Source: Calothrix brevissima NIES-22 (GTDB taxonomy: Bacteria; Cyanobacteriota; Cyanobacteriia; Cyanobacteriales; Nostocaceae). Taken from it: a stretch of 64,000 nt of DNA. Positions 29,043 through 37,585 of this stretch are shown here, one piece after another. The DNA is taken from positions 4,949,963 through 5,013,962 of the forward strand of contig NZ_AP018207.1 of NCBI RefSeq assembly GCF_002367995.1. The letters are read 5' to 3'. Within the stretch, counting starts at the first letter, position 1. Each line of letters opens with the position of its first letter. The position numbers were made by a program, and so were the translations under genes. Under the pieces are notes generated by a model. That model saw only the letters and a program-made list of their open reading frames with translations, had not been told where the DNA came from and did not search any database.

Positions 29043-29107
29043 AAATTGGTAACAGTAATAAATACTGAATTCTTTAACAGAAAGTAATTGTTGATTGCTG
29101 ATAATTG

Positions 29108-30448
29108 TTATTCAGCATGAGGAAATATTGCTAAATCTGTCATCGGCTCAAAAAAGTGGATTTTTTCGGGAATGAGTGATAACCAAAGTTGATCGCCTAT
29201 ATTTACTAATCTTTCTGGCGGAACTCTTACCTGTAGATAATCACTCGTATTATTTTCAGCAAAACCAACTTCACCAAGTCTAGCGCTGATAAAGCTATCG
29301 TTGCCTAAATTTTCAACTAAATCTACTAAAACGGGGAGATTTTTGGTGGCGGGTACGCTAACAGTAAAATGTTCTGGACGCACGCCTAAAATTAAAGTTT
29401 GTCCATCATATTTTTGTAAGGCGCTTTCCCAAATTTGCGGGAGAGTGAGACGAAATTGAGAATGGGTAATTAATAAAGGTGCATGAAATTCTACAGGAAT
29501 GAAATTCATTGGTGGTGAACCAATAAATTCAGCGACAAAGCGATTGGCTGGACGATTGTAAAGTTCTAAAGGCGAAGCAACTTGCTGAATTTGTCCTTGA
29601 TTCATAATCGCAATGCGATCGCCCATTGTCATGGCTTCGGTTTGATCGTGGGTGACGTAAATTGTCGTTGTGCCTAACTGGCGCTGTAGTTTGACAATTT
29701 GGGCGCGGGTTTCTGCACGTAATTTCGCGTCTAAATTAGATAATGGCTCATCCATTAAGAATACTTGGGGATTGCGGGCGATCGCTCTTCCTAAGGCTAC
29801 CCTTTGTCTTTGTCCCCCCGAAAGCTGCTTAGGTAAACGATTCAGCAAGGTTTCAATTTGTAATAATTGCGCCACATTCCGCACTCGCCGATCTACTTCC
29901 CGTTCCTTGTGAGAAGTGTAACGTAGTCCTTTCGGTAGCGATCGCGTTATCCCCACAAATAAATTTTCTGCCAAAGTTGATAAAGTAGACGCGGAGATGG
30001 GAAACCGGGAAGAATTGGCAATTTCTGCATCTTCTCTTTCCCTACTGTCAAAACGACGACGCAGTCCAAAGGCGATATTGTCATACACTGACATGTGGGG
30101 ATAAAGGGCGTAATTTTGAAACACCATTGCGATATCCCGTTCCTTGGGTGGTAAATCGTTCACTAAGCGATCGCCTACCCAAATATTACCGCCTGTCATC
30201 GTTTCTAAACCGGCAATTAACCGCAGCAGGGTACTTTTACCACAACCAGAAGGCCCCACCAATACCATAAACTCCCCATCAGCGATAGTGAGGTTAATTC
30301 GCCGCAGAACATTAATATTATCTGCACGTTCTCGCTGTGCATCAGTTTTCTTACCAGAGGATAAAGCCGTTGAGGTTGGCTCGGCAATACTTTCCCCTTT
30401 ACGCGGGGGGAAACTTTTATAAATATTTTCTAAAACAACTTGAGACAC
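29108..30448 (-). CDS. Sugar-type ABC transporter ATPase (MalK/UgpC family)
   Basis: A 446-residue cytoplasmic ATPase with Walker A (GPSGCGKST), Q-loop (VFQNYALYPHMSVYDN), signature (LSGGQRQRVALGRAIARNP), Walker B (VFLMDEP), H-loop (VTHDQTEAM) and a C-terminal TOBE-like regulatory domain (about 330-440). This is the MalK/UgpC class that powers sugar, glycerol-phosphate or osmolyte import. It is about 70 residues longer than usual: one insert follows the first beta strand (about 18-45) and another, of about 50 residues, lies in the helical domain between Q-loop and signature. No permease or binding-protein gene is adjacent, so it may serve several importers. Confidence 0.88.
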   Translation of the reverse strand: MSQVVLENIYKSFPPRKGESIAEPTSTALSSGKKTDAQRERADNINVLRRINLTIADGEFMVLVGPSGCGKSTLLRLIAGLETMTGGNIWVGDRLVNDLPPKERDIAMVFQNYALYPHMSVYDNIAFGLRRRFDSREREDAEIANSSRFPISASTLSTLAENLFVGITRSLPKGLRYTSHKEREVDRRVRNVAQLLQIETLLNRLPKQLSGGQRQRVALGRAIARNPQVFLMDEPLSNLDAKLRAETRAQIVKLQRQLGTTTIYVTHDQTEAMTMGDRIAIMNQGQIQQVASPLELYNRPANRFVAEFIGSPPMNFIPVEFHAPLLITHSQFRLTLPQIWESALQKYDGQTLILGVRPEHFTVSVPATKNLPVLVDLVENLGNDSFISARLGEVGFAENNTSDYLQVRVPPERLVNIGDQLWLSLIPEKIHFFEPMTDLAIFPHAE

Positions 30449-30492
30449 GAGTGTTAATGATTCTTATTGGGGATGGGGCATTGGGCATTGGG

Positions 30493-30534
30493 CAACTGAC
30501 AACTGACAACTGACAACTAACAACTAACAACTAA
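30493..30534. repeat. Heptamer array (AACTGAC/AACTAAC)
   Basis: Six units in the divergent gap between the ABC ATPase and the FAD oxidoreductase, preceded by GGGCATT units. Confidence 0.75.
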
Positions 30535-30653
30535 ACAATTGAGAGTTTAGCGCTGATCTTACAGGTTACAGCTGAATACGAAAAGTTAAAAAAGTAGCTC
30601 GTAGCCATAAAAGCAAACTAAGGTTAATTTTAGGACTTTCTGAAGGTCAGCTT

Positions 30654-31895
30654 ATGACTAACTCTTTATCTGAAAATCCTGCCCATGATATTCATGACAT
30701 TATAGATGTCCAAACCACTGATTGTTGTATTGTCGGTGGTGGGCCGGCTGGGGCGGTATTGGCGTTACTATTAGCCCGTCAAGGGATTCCGGTGATGCTG
30801 TTGGAAGCACATAAGGACTTCGATCGCGATTTTCGCGGTGACACCATTCACCCATCTGTAATGGAGATTATGGCGGAATTGGGTTTAAGCGATCGCTTGT
30901 TGGCACTCCCCCATAGTAAAATTCGCCAATTACGGATTCAAACTGCTGAAGATAGCGCGATTTTGGCAGATTTTAGCCATCTAAAAACCAATTACCCTTA
31001 CATCACCATGCTTCCTCAAGTGAAATTCTTAGAATTTATCACCCAGGAAACGCAAAAATACCCGAATTTTCAGTTAATCATGGGGGCGAATGTTCAAGAA
31101 TTAATTATCACAGATGGCGTAGTTGCGGGTGTACGCTATCGGGGAGGCGGTGGTTGGCATGAAATTCGCTCAAAGCTGACCGTGGGTGCAGATGGACGCC
31201 ATTCCAAGCTAAGACAACTGGGTGGTTTTGAGTCTGTGGAAACTTCCCCATCAATGGATGTGCTGTGGTTTCGTCTCCCCCGTCACCCAGAAGATGCAGA
31301 AGGGGGAATGGGAAGGATTGGGAAAGGACATATTCTCGTCATGCTGGATCGGGGTGAAGAATGGCAAGTTGCTTATGTTATCCCTAAAGGCGGCTATCAA
31401 CAACTACGCACTGCGGGTTTAGAGGAGTTAAAAAAATCTGTAGTTGAAGTTGTACCAGAATTAGGGAATCGCATCTCTAATTTACACGATTGGTCGCAGG
31501 TAGCCTTTCTTTCCGTCGAATCCAGCCGCGTTAAACGTTGGTATCGTCCCGGATTGCTGCTGATTGGCGATGCCGCCCATGTGATGTCTCCCGTGGGTGG
31601 TGTGGGGATTAACTATGCCATTCAGGATGCAGTTGTTGCAGCAAATGCGATCGCCAAACCCCTAAAAAATCAAAATTTACAACTCAAAGATTTAGCAAAA
31701 GTCCAAAACCAAAGAGAATTACCCACAAGAATCATCCAAGCATTTCAAACTATCATCCAAAAACAAATATTCACCCGCATCCTCACATCCGATCAGACTT
31801 TTCAACCGCCAGCTTTCCTCCGCCTACCCATCTTGCGCGACTTCCCCGCCCGATTAATTGGTTTGGGTTTGTTCCCAGTTCACGTGCAAATTTAA
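30654..31895 (+). CDS. FAD-dependent monooxygenase/oxidoreductase (class A flavoprotein)
   Basis: The 413-residue protein has the FAD-binding dinucleotide fold near the N-terminus (CCIVGGGPAGAVLALLLARQG, about 24-44; LLEAHKD), the DG-type motif in VGADGRHSKLRQL and the third FAD motif GDAAHVMSPVGGVGINYAIQDA. This is the UbiH/PHBH-like aromatic hydroxylase fold. The substrate is unknown; plausible ones are aromatic or quinone compounds. The N-terminal ~20 residues ahead of the FAD fold are an extension. It stands alone, with a divergent ABC ATPase upstream and repeats downstream. Confidence 0.82.
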   Translation: MTNSLSENPAHDIHDIIDVQTTDCCIVGGGPAGAVLALLLARQGIPVMLLEAHKDFDRDFRGDTIHPSVMEIMAELGLSDRLLALPHSKIRQLRIQTAEDSAILADFSHLKTNYPYITMLPQVKFLEFITQETQKYPNFQLIMGANVQELIITDGVVAGVRYRGGGGWHEIRSKLTVGADGRHSKLRQLGGFESVETSPSMDVLWFRLPRHPEDAEGGMGRIGKGHILVMLDRGEEWQVAYVIPKGGYQQLRTAGLEELKKSVVEVVPELGNRISNLHDWSQVAFLSVESSRVKRWYRPGLLLIGDAAHVMSPVGGVGINYAIQDAVVAANAIAKPLKNQNLQLKDLAKVQNQRELPTRIIQAFQTIIQKQIFTRILTSDQTFQPPAFLRLPILRDFPARLIGLGLFPVHVQI

Positions 31896-31962
31896 TTTGG
31901 GCATGGGGCATGGGGCATTGGGCATTGGGCATTATTCGTAGGGGCGGGGTTTCCCCCATTGG

Positions 31963-32143
31963 TGTCAACTTAACGCGAAACCCGTTTGGCGACAACGTTT
32001 TGCCCTCACCCCCAGCCCCTCTCCCCCAGGAGAGGGGAGCAAGAGATTTAATTCCCCTTGGACTGGGGGAGAAGGGGTTAGGGGATGAGGGCGAAAGTTT
32101 TTGTACAACGCCCACCCTATATAGCTTTTAGCTTAAGTTGACA
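31963..32143 (-). mobile_element. MITE-like element, copy 2
   Basis: 181 bp with the same 11-bp terminal inverted repeats (TGTCAACTTAA 31963-31973, TTAAGTTGACA 32133-32143) as the element at 7092, in opposite orientation, with matching interior (GCTATATAGGG, GGGGTTAGGGGATGAGGGCG). The flanks GGGGCGGGGTTTCCCC (left) and GTGGGTTTCCCCGCCC (right) are parts of another GC-rich repeat that resembles 19597-19622, so this copy too seems to have entered a repeat. No coding capacity. Confidence 0.8.
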
Positions 32144-32783
32144 CAGGTGGGTTTCCCCGCCCTTTACGACGATGTATGGCAATCAATCATTTATTTAATT
32201 AGTATTTTTGTAAAATTTCAGCCTCAAAGGCTCAACCTTCACCCTCAAAGGCTCAACCTTCACCCTCAAAGGCTCAACTTACAACCTCAAAGGCTCAACT
32301 TCCAACCTCAAAGGCTCAACTTACAACCTCAAAGGCTCAACTTCCAACCTCAAAGGCTCAACCTTCACCCTCAAAGGCTCAACCTTCAGCCTCACTTCAC
32401 CAAAAATTGTGTCTCCCTCATCTGTGTTATCCCCATAATCCCCAATCCCCAATTCTCAAAAATAATTCTTGCCTTATTCCATAACTATAATGGTACAATT
32501 ATACTACTCAGTTGTAGAATTCAATGCTTGCTCTAGTCAGGCGAAGGGTGCGTTAGCATCCATCGCTTGGCTTTTATGCTAAAACTGTCTAAATATAAAG
32601 AATGTATATTCAAAAATGCCAAAGTTAACAATATATAGATAGTAATTAACGCTACACAGCAAAACTTGAAACCAATCGCCAAAATTTAGACTCAATCACA
32701 CAACTCTTTTTGCCATCAGGCTTTTGTAATTTTGAATTGGTATCACTTCTCACTCAGCAAGTTCGATTATCAGGAGGATTTTA
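32144..32783. other. Spacer around the minisatellite, ssb promoter region
   Basis: Outside the minisatellite there is no gene. The last 250 bp are AT-rich and should hold the ssb promoter; a TCAGGAGGATTTTA ribosome-binding site ends the gap. Confidence 0.45.
32221..32388. repeat. 21-bp minisatellite, eight units
   Basis: Eight head-to-tail 21-bp units of (G/C/A)CCTCAAAGGCTCAACTTCCA type, differing at a few third positions. Because 21 is a multiple of three, one frame stays open and would read PQRLNLH heptads, but there is no independent sign of a gene. Confidence 0.9.
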
Positions 32784-33341
32784 ATGAATAGCTGCGTTTT
32801 AATGGCGGAAATCATCCAAGAACCACAACTACGCTATACACCAGATCAATTGGCGGTAACGGAGATGTTGGTGCAATTTCCCAATTCCCAAAAAGCAGAA
32901 GATGCACCAGCGACATTGAAAGTAGTCGGTTGGGGTAACTTAGCGACGGAAATTCAGCAAAACTATCATCAAGGCGATCGCGTTATTTTGGTAGGAAGAT
33001 TAGGAATGAATACTATCGATCGTCCCGAAGGATTTAAAGAAAAACGGGCTGAATTGACAGTACAGCAAATTCAAAACATCGGTGGTAGTTTCAATCTGCA
33101 TACACCACCAGCTACAGAAACTTACTCTCGCCCCCCAGCTACCGCCCCTGTCGCCTCAACTCCGCCCCAAACAACTGCGGCTAGTTACGAATCACCTCGT
33201 CCCGCACCAGCCCCAGCTACACCAAAAGCTAACGTTCCTCCTAGAGTCAGCAATCCCGAACCAGCACCGCAACCAGCAACTTTTGAACGGACTACTTATA
33301 CCCCAGTAGAAGAACCAAATATCGATGATATTCCCTTTTAA
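32784..33341 (+). CDS. ssb: Single-stranded DNA-binding protein
   Basis: The 185-residue protein has an N-terminal OB-fold (about 1-105, MNSCVLMAEI, LTVQQIQNIG) and a Pro/Thr/Ala-rich linker. It ends in the acidic tip NIDDIPF, the protein-docking tail of bacterial SSB that recruits repair and replication partners. It is a divergent SSB: the N-terminus starts MNSCVLMAEI rather than MNxVxLxGRL. Cyanobacteria often carry more than one SSB, so this may be the secondary copy. The AGGAGG site is 8 bp before the ATG. It is followed by a perfect palindrome. Confidence 0.88.
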   Translation: MNSCVLMAEIIQEPQLRYTPDQLAVTEMLVQFPNSQKAEDAPATLKVVGWGNLATEIQQNYHQGDRVILVGRLGMNTIDRPEGFKEKRAELTVQQIQNIGGSFNLHTPPATETYSRPPATAPVASTPPQTTAASYESPRPAPAPATPKANVPPRVSNPEPAPQPATFERTTYTPVEEPNIDDIPF

Positions 33342-33372
33342 TAGTCGATCGCATTAATTTTTCACATTTCCT

Positions 33373-33405
33373 AGATCCCCGACTTCTTGAAGAAGTCGGG
33401 GATCT
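33373..33405. repeat. Dispersed perfect palindrome, copy 1
   Basis: A 15-bp perfect stem, AGATCCCCGACTTCT / AGAAGTCGGGGATCT, with a TGA loop. The identical stem recurs at 51253-51285 with a different loop (TTG). There is no T-run, so it is a repeat rather than a standard terminator, though it could still block transcription after ssb. Confidence 0.85.
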
Positions 33406-33511
33406 GAGCATAACTAATATTTTTATGGATTGTTTTGTAATTGAGAGCCGATCGCTTAAAATCACTGTTAAACTCCAAATAACTATTGGCAACAATTTAT
33501 AACTAACTTCC

Positions 33512-35392
33512 ATGACAGCAACTATCCTAGAGGTTCGTAATCTCCAAGTTGAATTTTCCGGTGATGGTAATACCCTCAAAGCCGTTGATGGAATTTCCTT
33601 TCAACTCAATCGAGGAGAAACTTTAGGAATAGTTGGCGAGTCGGGAAGCGGTAAATCAGTCACATCTCTAGCCATCATGGGTTTGTTGCAGAATCCGGGG
33701 AGAATTAGTGGCGGAGAAATTTTGTTTCACACCCAGGAAAATGCAGCAGCAATTAATTTAGTAGAGTTACCACCGCAAGAAATGCAGCTTTATCGCGGCG
33801 GTGATATTGCGATGATTTTCCAAGAACCGATGAGTTCGCTCAATCCGGTTTATAACATTGGCTTTCAGCTAACAGAAGCAATTCTGCGACATCAAAAAGT
33901 CTCAGAAAAAGAAGCGCGAGAAATTGCGATCGCAGGTTTGCAAGAAGTGAAACTTCTCCCCAGTGACGAGCAAATAGCACAGCAATATCTTGATACTTGG
34001 AGTCAAACTAATTCCAATTCCCCCAAGCCAGAGGGACGCAAACTAGCCGAGTTGGTAGAACAGCATAAACAATCTATTTTAGAACGCTACCCTCACGAAC
34101 TGTCTGGAGGACAGTTACAGAGAGTAATGATTGCAATGGCAATTTCCTGCAATCCATTATTATTAATTGCTGACGAACCAACTACAGCTTTAGATGTCAC
34201 CGTACAAGCAACAATTTTGGAATTGATGGCAGAATTGCAGCAAAGCCGGGATATGTCCATGATTTTCATCACCCATGATTTAGGATTAATTTCCGAAATT
34301 GCGGATAAAGTCGCAGTGATGTATCGTGGCAAAATTGTTGAATATAATACCGCGACGGAAATTTTCAGCAATCCCCAGCATCCCTATACTAAAGGTTTAG
34401 TTGCTTGCCGTCCTACATTGACGCGCCATCCACAAAAACTCCTGACAGTTTCCGACTACATGAGTACAGAAGAAACATCCACAGGAGAATTAGTAATTCA
34501 AGAGAAAGTACCCTTACCACCGCTAGAAGTTACCAGAGAAGAGATAGTTACCAGATTAGCTGAACTCAACGAAAAATCACCTCTGCTACAAGTCCGCAAT
34601 CTCAAAGTTGGCTTCCCCATTAAAGGTTTATTTGGCGGGACAAAACGCTACAATATGGCAGTAAATAACGTTTCCTTTGATGTGAAACCAGGGGAAACAG
34701 TGGGATTAGTCGGTGAATCTGGTTGTGGTAAAACGACTTTGGGAAGAACCCTATTACGGTTAATAGAACCGATGGGTGGTGAAATTATTTTCGAGGGACA
34801 AAATATCACCCAACTCAAAGGCGAACCCTTGCAAAAACTCCGCCGGGAAATGCAAATAGTATTTCAAAATCCCTTTAGCGCCCTCGATCCTAGAATGAAA
34901 GTAGGGGACGCAATTATTGAACCCTTGGTAATTCATTCTGTCGGAAAAACCAAGCAACAACGGCGAGAACGGGTAGTTGAACTGTTAGAACGGGTGGGAT
35001 TGAATGCAGATGCAATTAACCGCTATCCCCATCAATTTTCCGGCGGTCAGCGTCAACGAATTTGCATCGCCCGTTCTCTAGCATTAAACCCCAAATTTAT
35101 TATTTGCGATGAATCAGTGTCCGCCTTGGATGTATCAGTACAAGCGCAAGTATTAAATCTGCTCAAAGAATTGCAATCAGATTTTCAACTAACTTATATT
35201 TTCATTTCCCATGACTTAAGCGTCGTCAAATTTATGAGCGATCGCATTTTAGTCATGAATCGCGGTCAAATAGTCGAACAAGGTACCGCCGAAAGCATCT
35301 ACCGCGAACCCAAAGAAGAATACACCCAAAAACTCATCGCCGCCATTCCCACAGGTAGCCCCGAACGGCGGCGGAATCGGCTAGCTTCTTAG
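33512..35392 (+). CDS. Fused di/oligopeptide ABC transporter ATPase (DppD-DppF type)
   Basis: A 626-residue protein with two complete ABC domains, equivalent to the separate DppD and DppF subunits (or GsiA). Domain 1 (about 1-310) has GESGSGKS, SGGQLQRVMIAMAIS and ADEPTTALD; domain 2 (about 350-620) has GESGCGKT, SGGQRQRICIARSLALNP and CDESVSALDVS. Each is followed by the oligopeptide-type C-terminal block (HPYTKGL, EEYTQKLIAAIP). Domain 1 has a ~40-residue insert before its signature. It should power uptake of peptides, glutathione or nickel-like solutes; no permease or binding-protein gene is adjacent. Confidence 0.9.
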   Translation: MTATILEVRNLQVEFSGDGNTLKAVDGISFQLNRGETLGIVGESGSGKSVTSLAIMGLLQNPGRISGGEILFHTQENAAAINLVELPPQEMQLYRGGDIAMIFQEPMSSLNPVYNIGFQLTEAILRHQKVSEKEAREIAIAGLQEVKLLPSDEQIAQQYLDTWSQTNSNSPKPEGRKLAELVEQHKQSILERYPHELSGGQLQRVMIAMAISCNPLLLIADEPTTALDVTVQATILELMAELQQSRDMSMIFITHDLGLISEIADKVAVMYRGKIVEYNTATEIFSNPQHPYTKGLVACRPTLTRHPQKLLTVSDYMSTEETSTGELVIQEKVPLPPLEVTREEIVTRLAELNEKSPLLQVRNLKVGFPIKGLFGGTKRYNMAVNNVSFDVKPGETVGLVGESGCGKTTLGRTLLRLIEPMGGEIIFEGQNITQLKGEPLQKLRREMQIVFQNPFSALDPRMKVGDAIIEPLVIHSVGKTKQQRRERVVELLERVGLNADAINRYPHQFSGGQRQRICIARSLALNPKFIICDESVSALDVSVQAQVLNLLKELQSDFQLTYIFISHDLSVVKFMSDRILVMNRGQIVEQGTAESIYREPKEEYTQKLIAAIPTGSPERRRNRLAS

Positions 35393-35413
35393 GGACTAGG
35401 GGCTAGGGGGCAA

Positions 35414-35582
35414 ACAATTCAAAATTCAAAATTCAAAATTCAAAATTCAAAATTAAGAATTAAGAATTAAGAATTCTATTGACTTTTGCCAAATGCCCAA
35501 TGCCCCATGACAAATGACAAATGACAAATGACAAATGACAAATGACAAATGACAAATGACAAATGACAAATGACAAATGACT
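35414..35582. repeat. Heptamer arrays (AAAATTC, TAAGAAT, ACAAATG)
   Basis: Three adjacent heptamer families: AAAATTC (35417-35455, about five units), TAAGAAT (to about 35475, three units), and TGACAAA (35508-35582, about ten units). The last one touches the stop codon of the CDF transporter gene. The unit of the last resembles the STRR2 class. Confidence 0.85.
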
Positions 35583-36474
35583 ACTTTTCAAACGTAATCG
35601 CCTCAGATTGATAAGCTGGCGGTTCTACGTGAATGAGAACGCGCACCGGGCGGAAACGTTCTTCGAGTTGTCTTTCTACTTCTTCGGTGATGCGGTGGGC
35701 GGTGTCTACGTCAGCAGCAGCGACTATGAGATGCATTTCGATGAAGACTTGGCGTCCGAGAACCCCACGCGAAGCGATGTCATGACAGTTAATTACCCCT
35801 GGTACAGAAAGAGCGATCGCATTAATGGCTTCTGGCGCGATCGCCATTTCATCGACTAATGAAGGTAAGTTATCTTTTAATACTGACCAACCACTCCAAA
35901 ACACCAACAAAGCTACAGGAAAAGCTAAAACTACATCTAACCATTGATAACCTAGCGATACCCCAACTAAGCCACCCATGACGGTAATGGTTACCCACAC
36001 ATCACTCATGGTATGTGTGGCATCAGCAATCAAAATCGGGCTACCTACGCGCTTTCCTTCGTTGCGTTCGTAAAACGTTACAAAAATATTTACGCCCAAC
36101 ACAATGAGTAATAACCATAATTCTGCTGTGGAAATTTTCACAGGTGCGCCACCTTTCATAATCCGTTCGATTGCACCTTGGAGAATTTCAAAACAAGCTA
36201 TGCCTAAAAATGCAGAAATTCCCAAAGCACCCACAGCTTCAAATTTTTGGTGTCCGTAAGGATGTTCGCGATCGGGATGAGGCGAAGAAAATTTACTAGT
36301 AACTAATCCTAAAACATTGTTAGCGCTATCTGTCACGCTGTGCAAGGCATCAGCTAGCAAGCTGAGAGAACCTGTTGTGTAGCCGACAAAAGCTTTTAAT
36401 GCCATCACAAACAGGTTTAATAATAAGGTGATAATTAGAACCTTGCGTACCACTGCGCGGTTATCGTACGTCAT
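35581..36474 (-). CDS. Cation diffusion facilitator (CDF) transporter
   Basis: A 297-residue inner-membrane metal/proton antiporter of the CDF (ZitB/FieF/CzcD) family. The N-terminal membrane part (about 10-205) has six helices. Metal-site residues are visible in helix 2 (DALHSVTDSANN) and helix 5 (DATHTMSD); the HPDREHPYGHQKFE loop is typical of the FieF-like subgroup. The C-terminal cytoplasmic domain (about 210-290) has the ferredoxin-like metal-binding fold (DIASRGVLGRQVFIEMHLIV). The likely substrate is Zn, Fe, Mn or Co; the site composition alone does not decide. Its stop codon is abutted by a heptamer array. Confidence 0.9.
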   Translation of the reverse strand: MTYDNRAVVRKVLIITLLLNLFVMALKAFVGYTTGSLSLLADALHSVTDSANNVLGLVTSKFSSPHPDREHPYGHQKFEAVGALGISAFLGIACFEILQGAIERIMKGGAPVKISTAELWLLLIVLGVNIFVTFYERNEGKRVGSPILIADATHTMSDVWVTITVMGGLVGVSLGYQWLDVVLAFPVALLVFWSGWSVLKDNLPSLVDEMAIAPEAINAIALSVPGVINCHDIASRGVLGRQVFIEMHLIVAAADVDTAHRITEEVERQLEERFRPVRVLIHVEPPAYQSEAITFEK

Positions 36475-36885
36475 AAATTATTTTTAACATCAAATTCTAC
36501 GTTGTTTTATTAAAACTCAAATTGTAATTAATGTGTATCAAACAATTTTTGATTAAAAGATACATCTCTCTACAGACTAAATTTTTTTAATTTATTTATT
36601 GCGATTATTTCTAATTAACAGTTTGTCAAAGCTGAGAATCTATTAGCATTTTGTTTCTGATTTATAGCCAATTAATATCAACAATTTAATTTTTAATTTC
36701 TCTGACTTTGAGGAGATTCGCGTAAATTTATACTTTTGTAAGTTCTAATTAGACCAATGGCGGCAAACATAACTATCTTAAGAAGGAGTAAAGGTTTTTA
36801 CCTTTAACATTTAAGATTTCCCCTTCTTTAAGCCTAAACTCTGCCAAAAATTTGATTGAGCGCACAAAGTTTGAGTTGTAGCGAG
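36475..36885. other. AT-rich spacer with a nested hairpin
   Basis: No gene. At 36777-36832 an outer imperfect stem CTTAAGAAGG / CCTTCTTTAAG encloses a perfect inner hairpin TAAAGGT-TTTT-ACCTTTA (36789-36806). This may be a structured RNA or a terminator. It lies upstream of the possible small ORF at 36886. Confidence 0.4.
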
Positions 36886-36996
36886 ATGAACTTCCTAATT
36901 CAATGTCTTTGTCTTGTTGTCATCATTGGAATCTCAGTTATTCAACCTTGGGGAAGGCGACCAATCAACGAGAAACAAGAGGCTGTTAGTCAATAG
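36886..36996 (+). CDS. Possible 36-residue membrane peptide
   Basis: The frame begins MNFLIQCLCLVVIIGISV and ends KQEAVSQ, with one hydrophobic helix followed by a positively charged segment (WGRRP), the expected topology of a small single-pass protein. Its stop codon TAG is formed by the beginning of the GTCAATA repeat at 36988, as for several other genes here. No strong Shine-Dalgarno is seen and I recognise no family, so this is tentative. Confidence 0.35.
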   Translation: MNFLIQCLCLVVIIGISVIQPWGRRPINEKQEAVSQ

Positions 36997-37028
36997 TCAA
37001 TTGTCAATTGTCAATGGTCAATAGTCAA
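36988..37028. repeat. Heptamer array (GTCAATA/GTCAATT)
   Basis: About six units of GTCAATA, GTCAATT and GTCAATG variants downstream of the possible small ORF and 30 bp from the end of the SH3 protein gene. Confidence 0.75.
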
Positions 37029-37057
37029 ATGTTTTCTCTACCCCTCTAGTTGATGAA

Positions 37058-37585
37058 TCAAGAACAAGTAGTTAGTGCTGCGCCACATTGATCTTCTCTA
37101 GTTAACCAACCTTTAATACCTTTATATTCTACTAGCGCCCAACCTCCTTGACAGCCTAATAAATTCACACTTGTACTAGGTGGGATTCGCAGGATTACTC
37201 GGCTATTTTGATTAGTTTTGGCATAAAGCTTCACACCTTTAGTACCATAGCCTGTTGTCGATAAACCTAACTTTGGTAAAGATACCCAACCATTACCTTT
37301 ATAACCACCACTAGCATTAGTAATTCTTGCCCAATTTGGAACAACAGCAATTACGTTCACAGTTTCATTTACAGGCACTTGTCCTAAAATTTTATTTTGC
37401 ATACTTGAGCCTGTACGCACATTTAAAGCTTGCCCAGATGAGACATCAACATAAGCATAAATATTACACTTGGTAGGATTTTTAGTTTTTGCTAAGACCA
37501 TTTGATTAGCCATACCAGTGTTGATAGTTACACTAGTAAATACAAGTGCTACTCCGGTAGCTATTTTCAATAATTTATTTTTCAC
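37058..37585 (-). CDS. Secreted SH3-domain protein
   Basis: A 175-residue exported protein with an N-terminal signal peptide (MKNKLLKIATGVALVFTSVTI, cleavage probably near residues 24-32). Two bacterial SH3-like (SH3_3) domains follow: one at about 42-105 (ALNVRTGSS, NKILGQVPVNETVNVI, NWARIT, GWVS) and a second at about 112-172 (GVKLYAKTNQNSRVILRIPPST, GGWALVEYKGIKGWL). Four cysteines suggest disulphides in the periplasm. Such domains usually bind cell-wall peptides. The role is not known. It is monocistronic, with the start chosen for the signal peptide. Confidence 0.8.
   Translation of the reverse strand: MKNKLLKIATGVALVFTSVTINTGMANQMVLAKTKNPTKCNIYAYVDVSSGQALNVRTGSSMQNKILGQVPVNETVNVIAVVPNWARITNASGGYKGNGWVSLPKLGLSTTGYGTKGVKLYAKTNQNSRVILRIPPSTSVNLLGCQGGWALVEYKGIKGWLTREDQCGAALTTCS

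Noticed and set aside
32138-32536. 132-residue reading frame with repeated PQRLNLH
   Set aside because: It is the open frame of a 21-bp minisatellite. No ribosome-binding site, family or codon-bias support.
33373-33405. Rho-independent terminator after ssb
   Set aside because: The stem is perfect, but there is no T-run and the same stem occurs elsewhere, so it is reported as a dispersed repeat.
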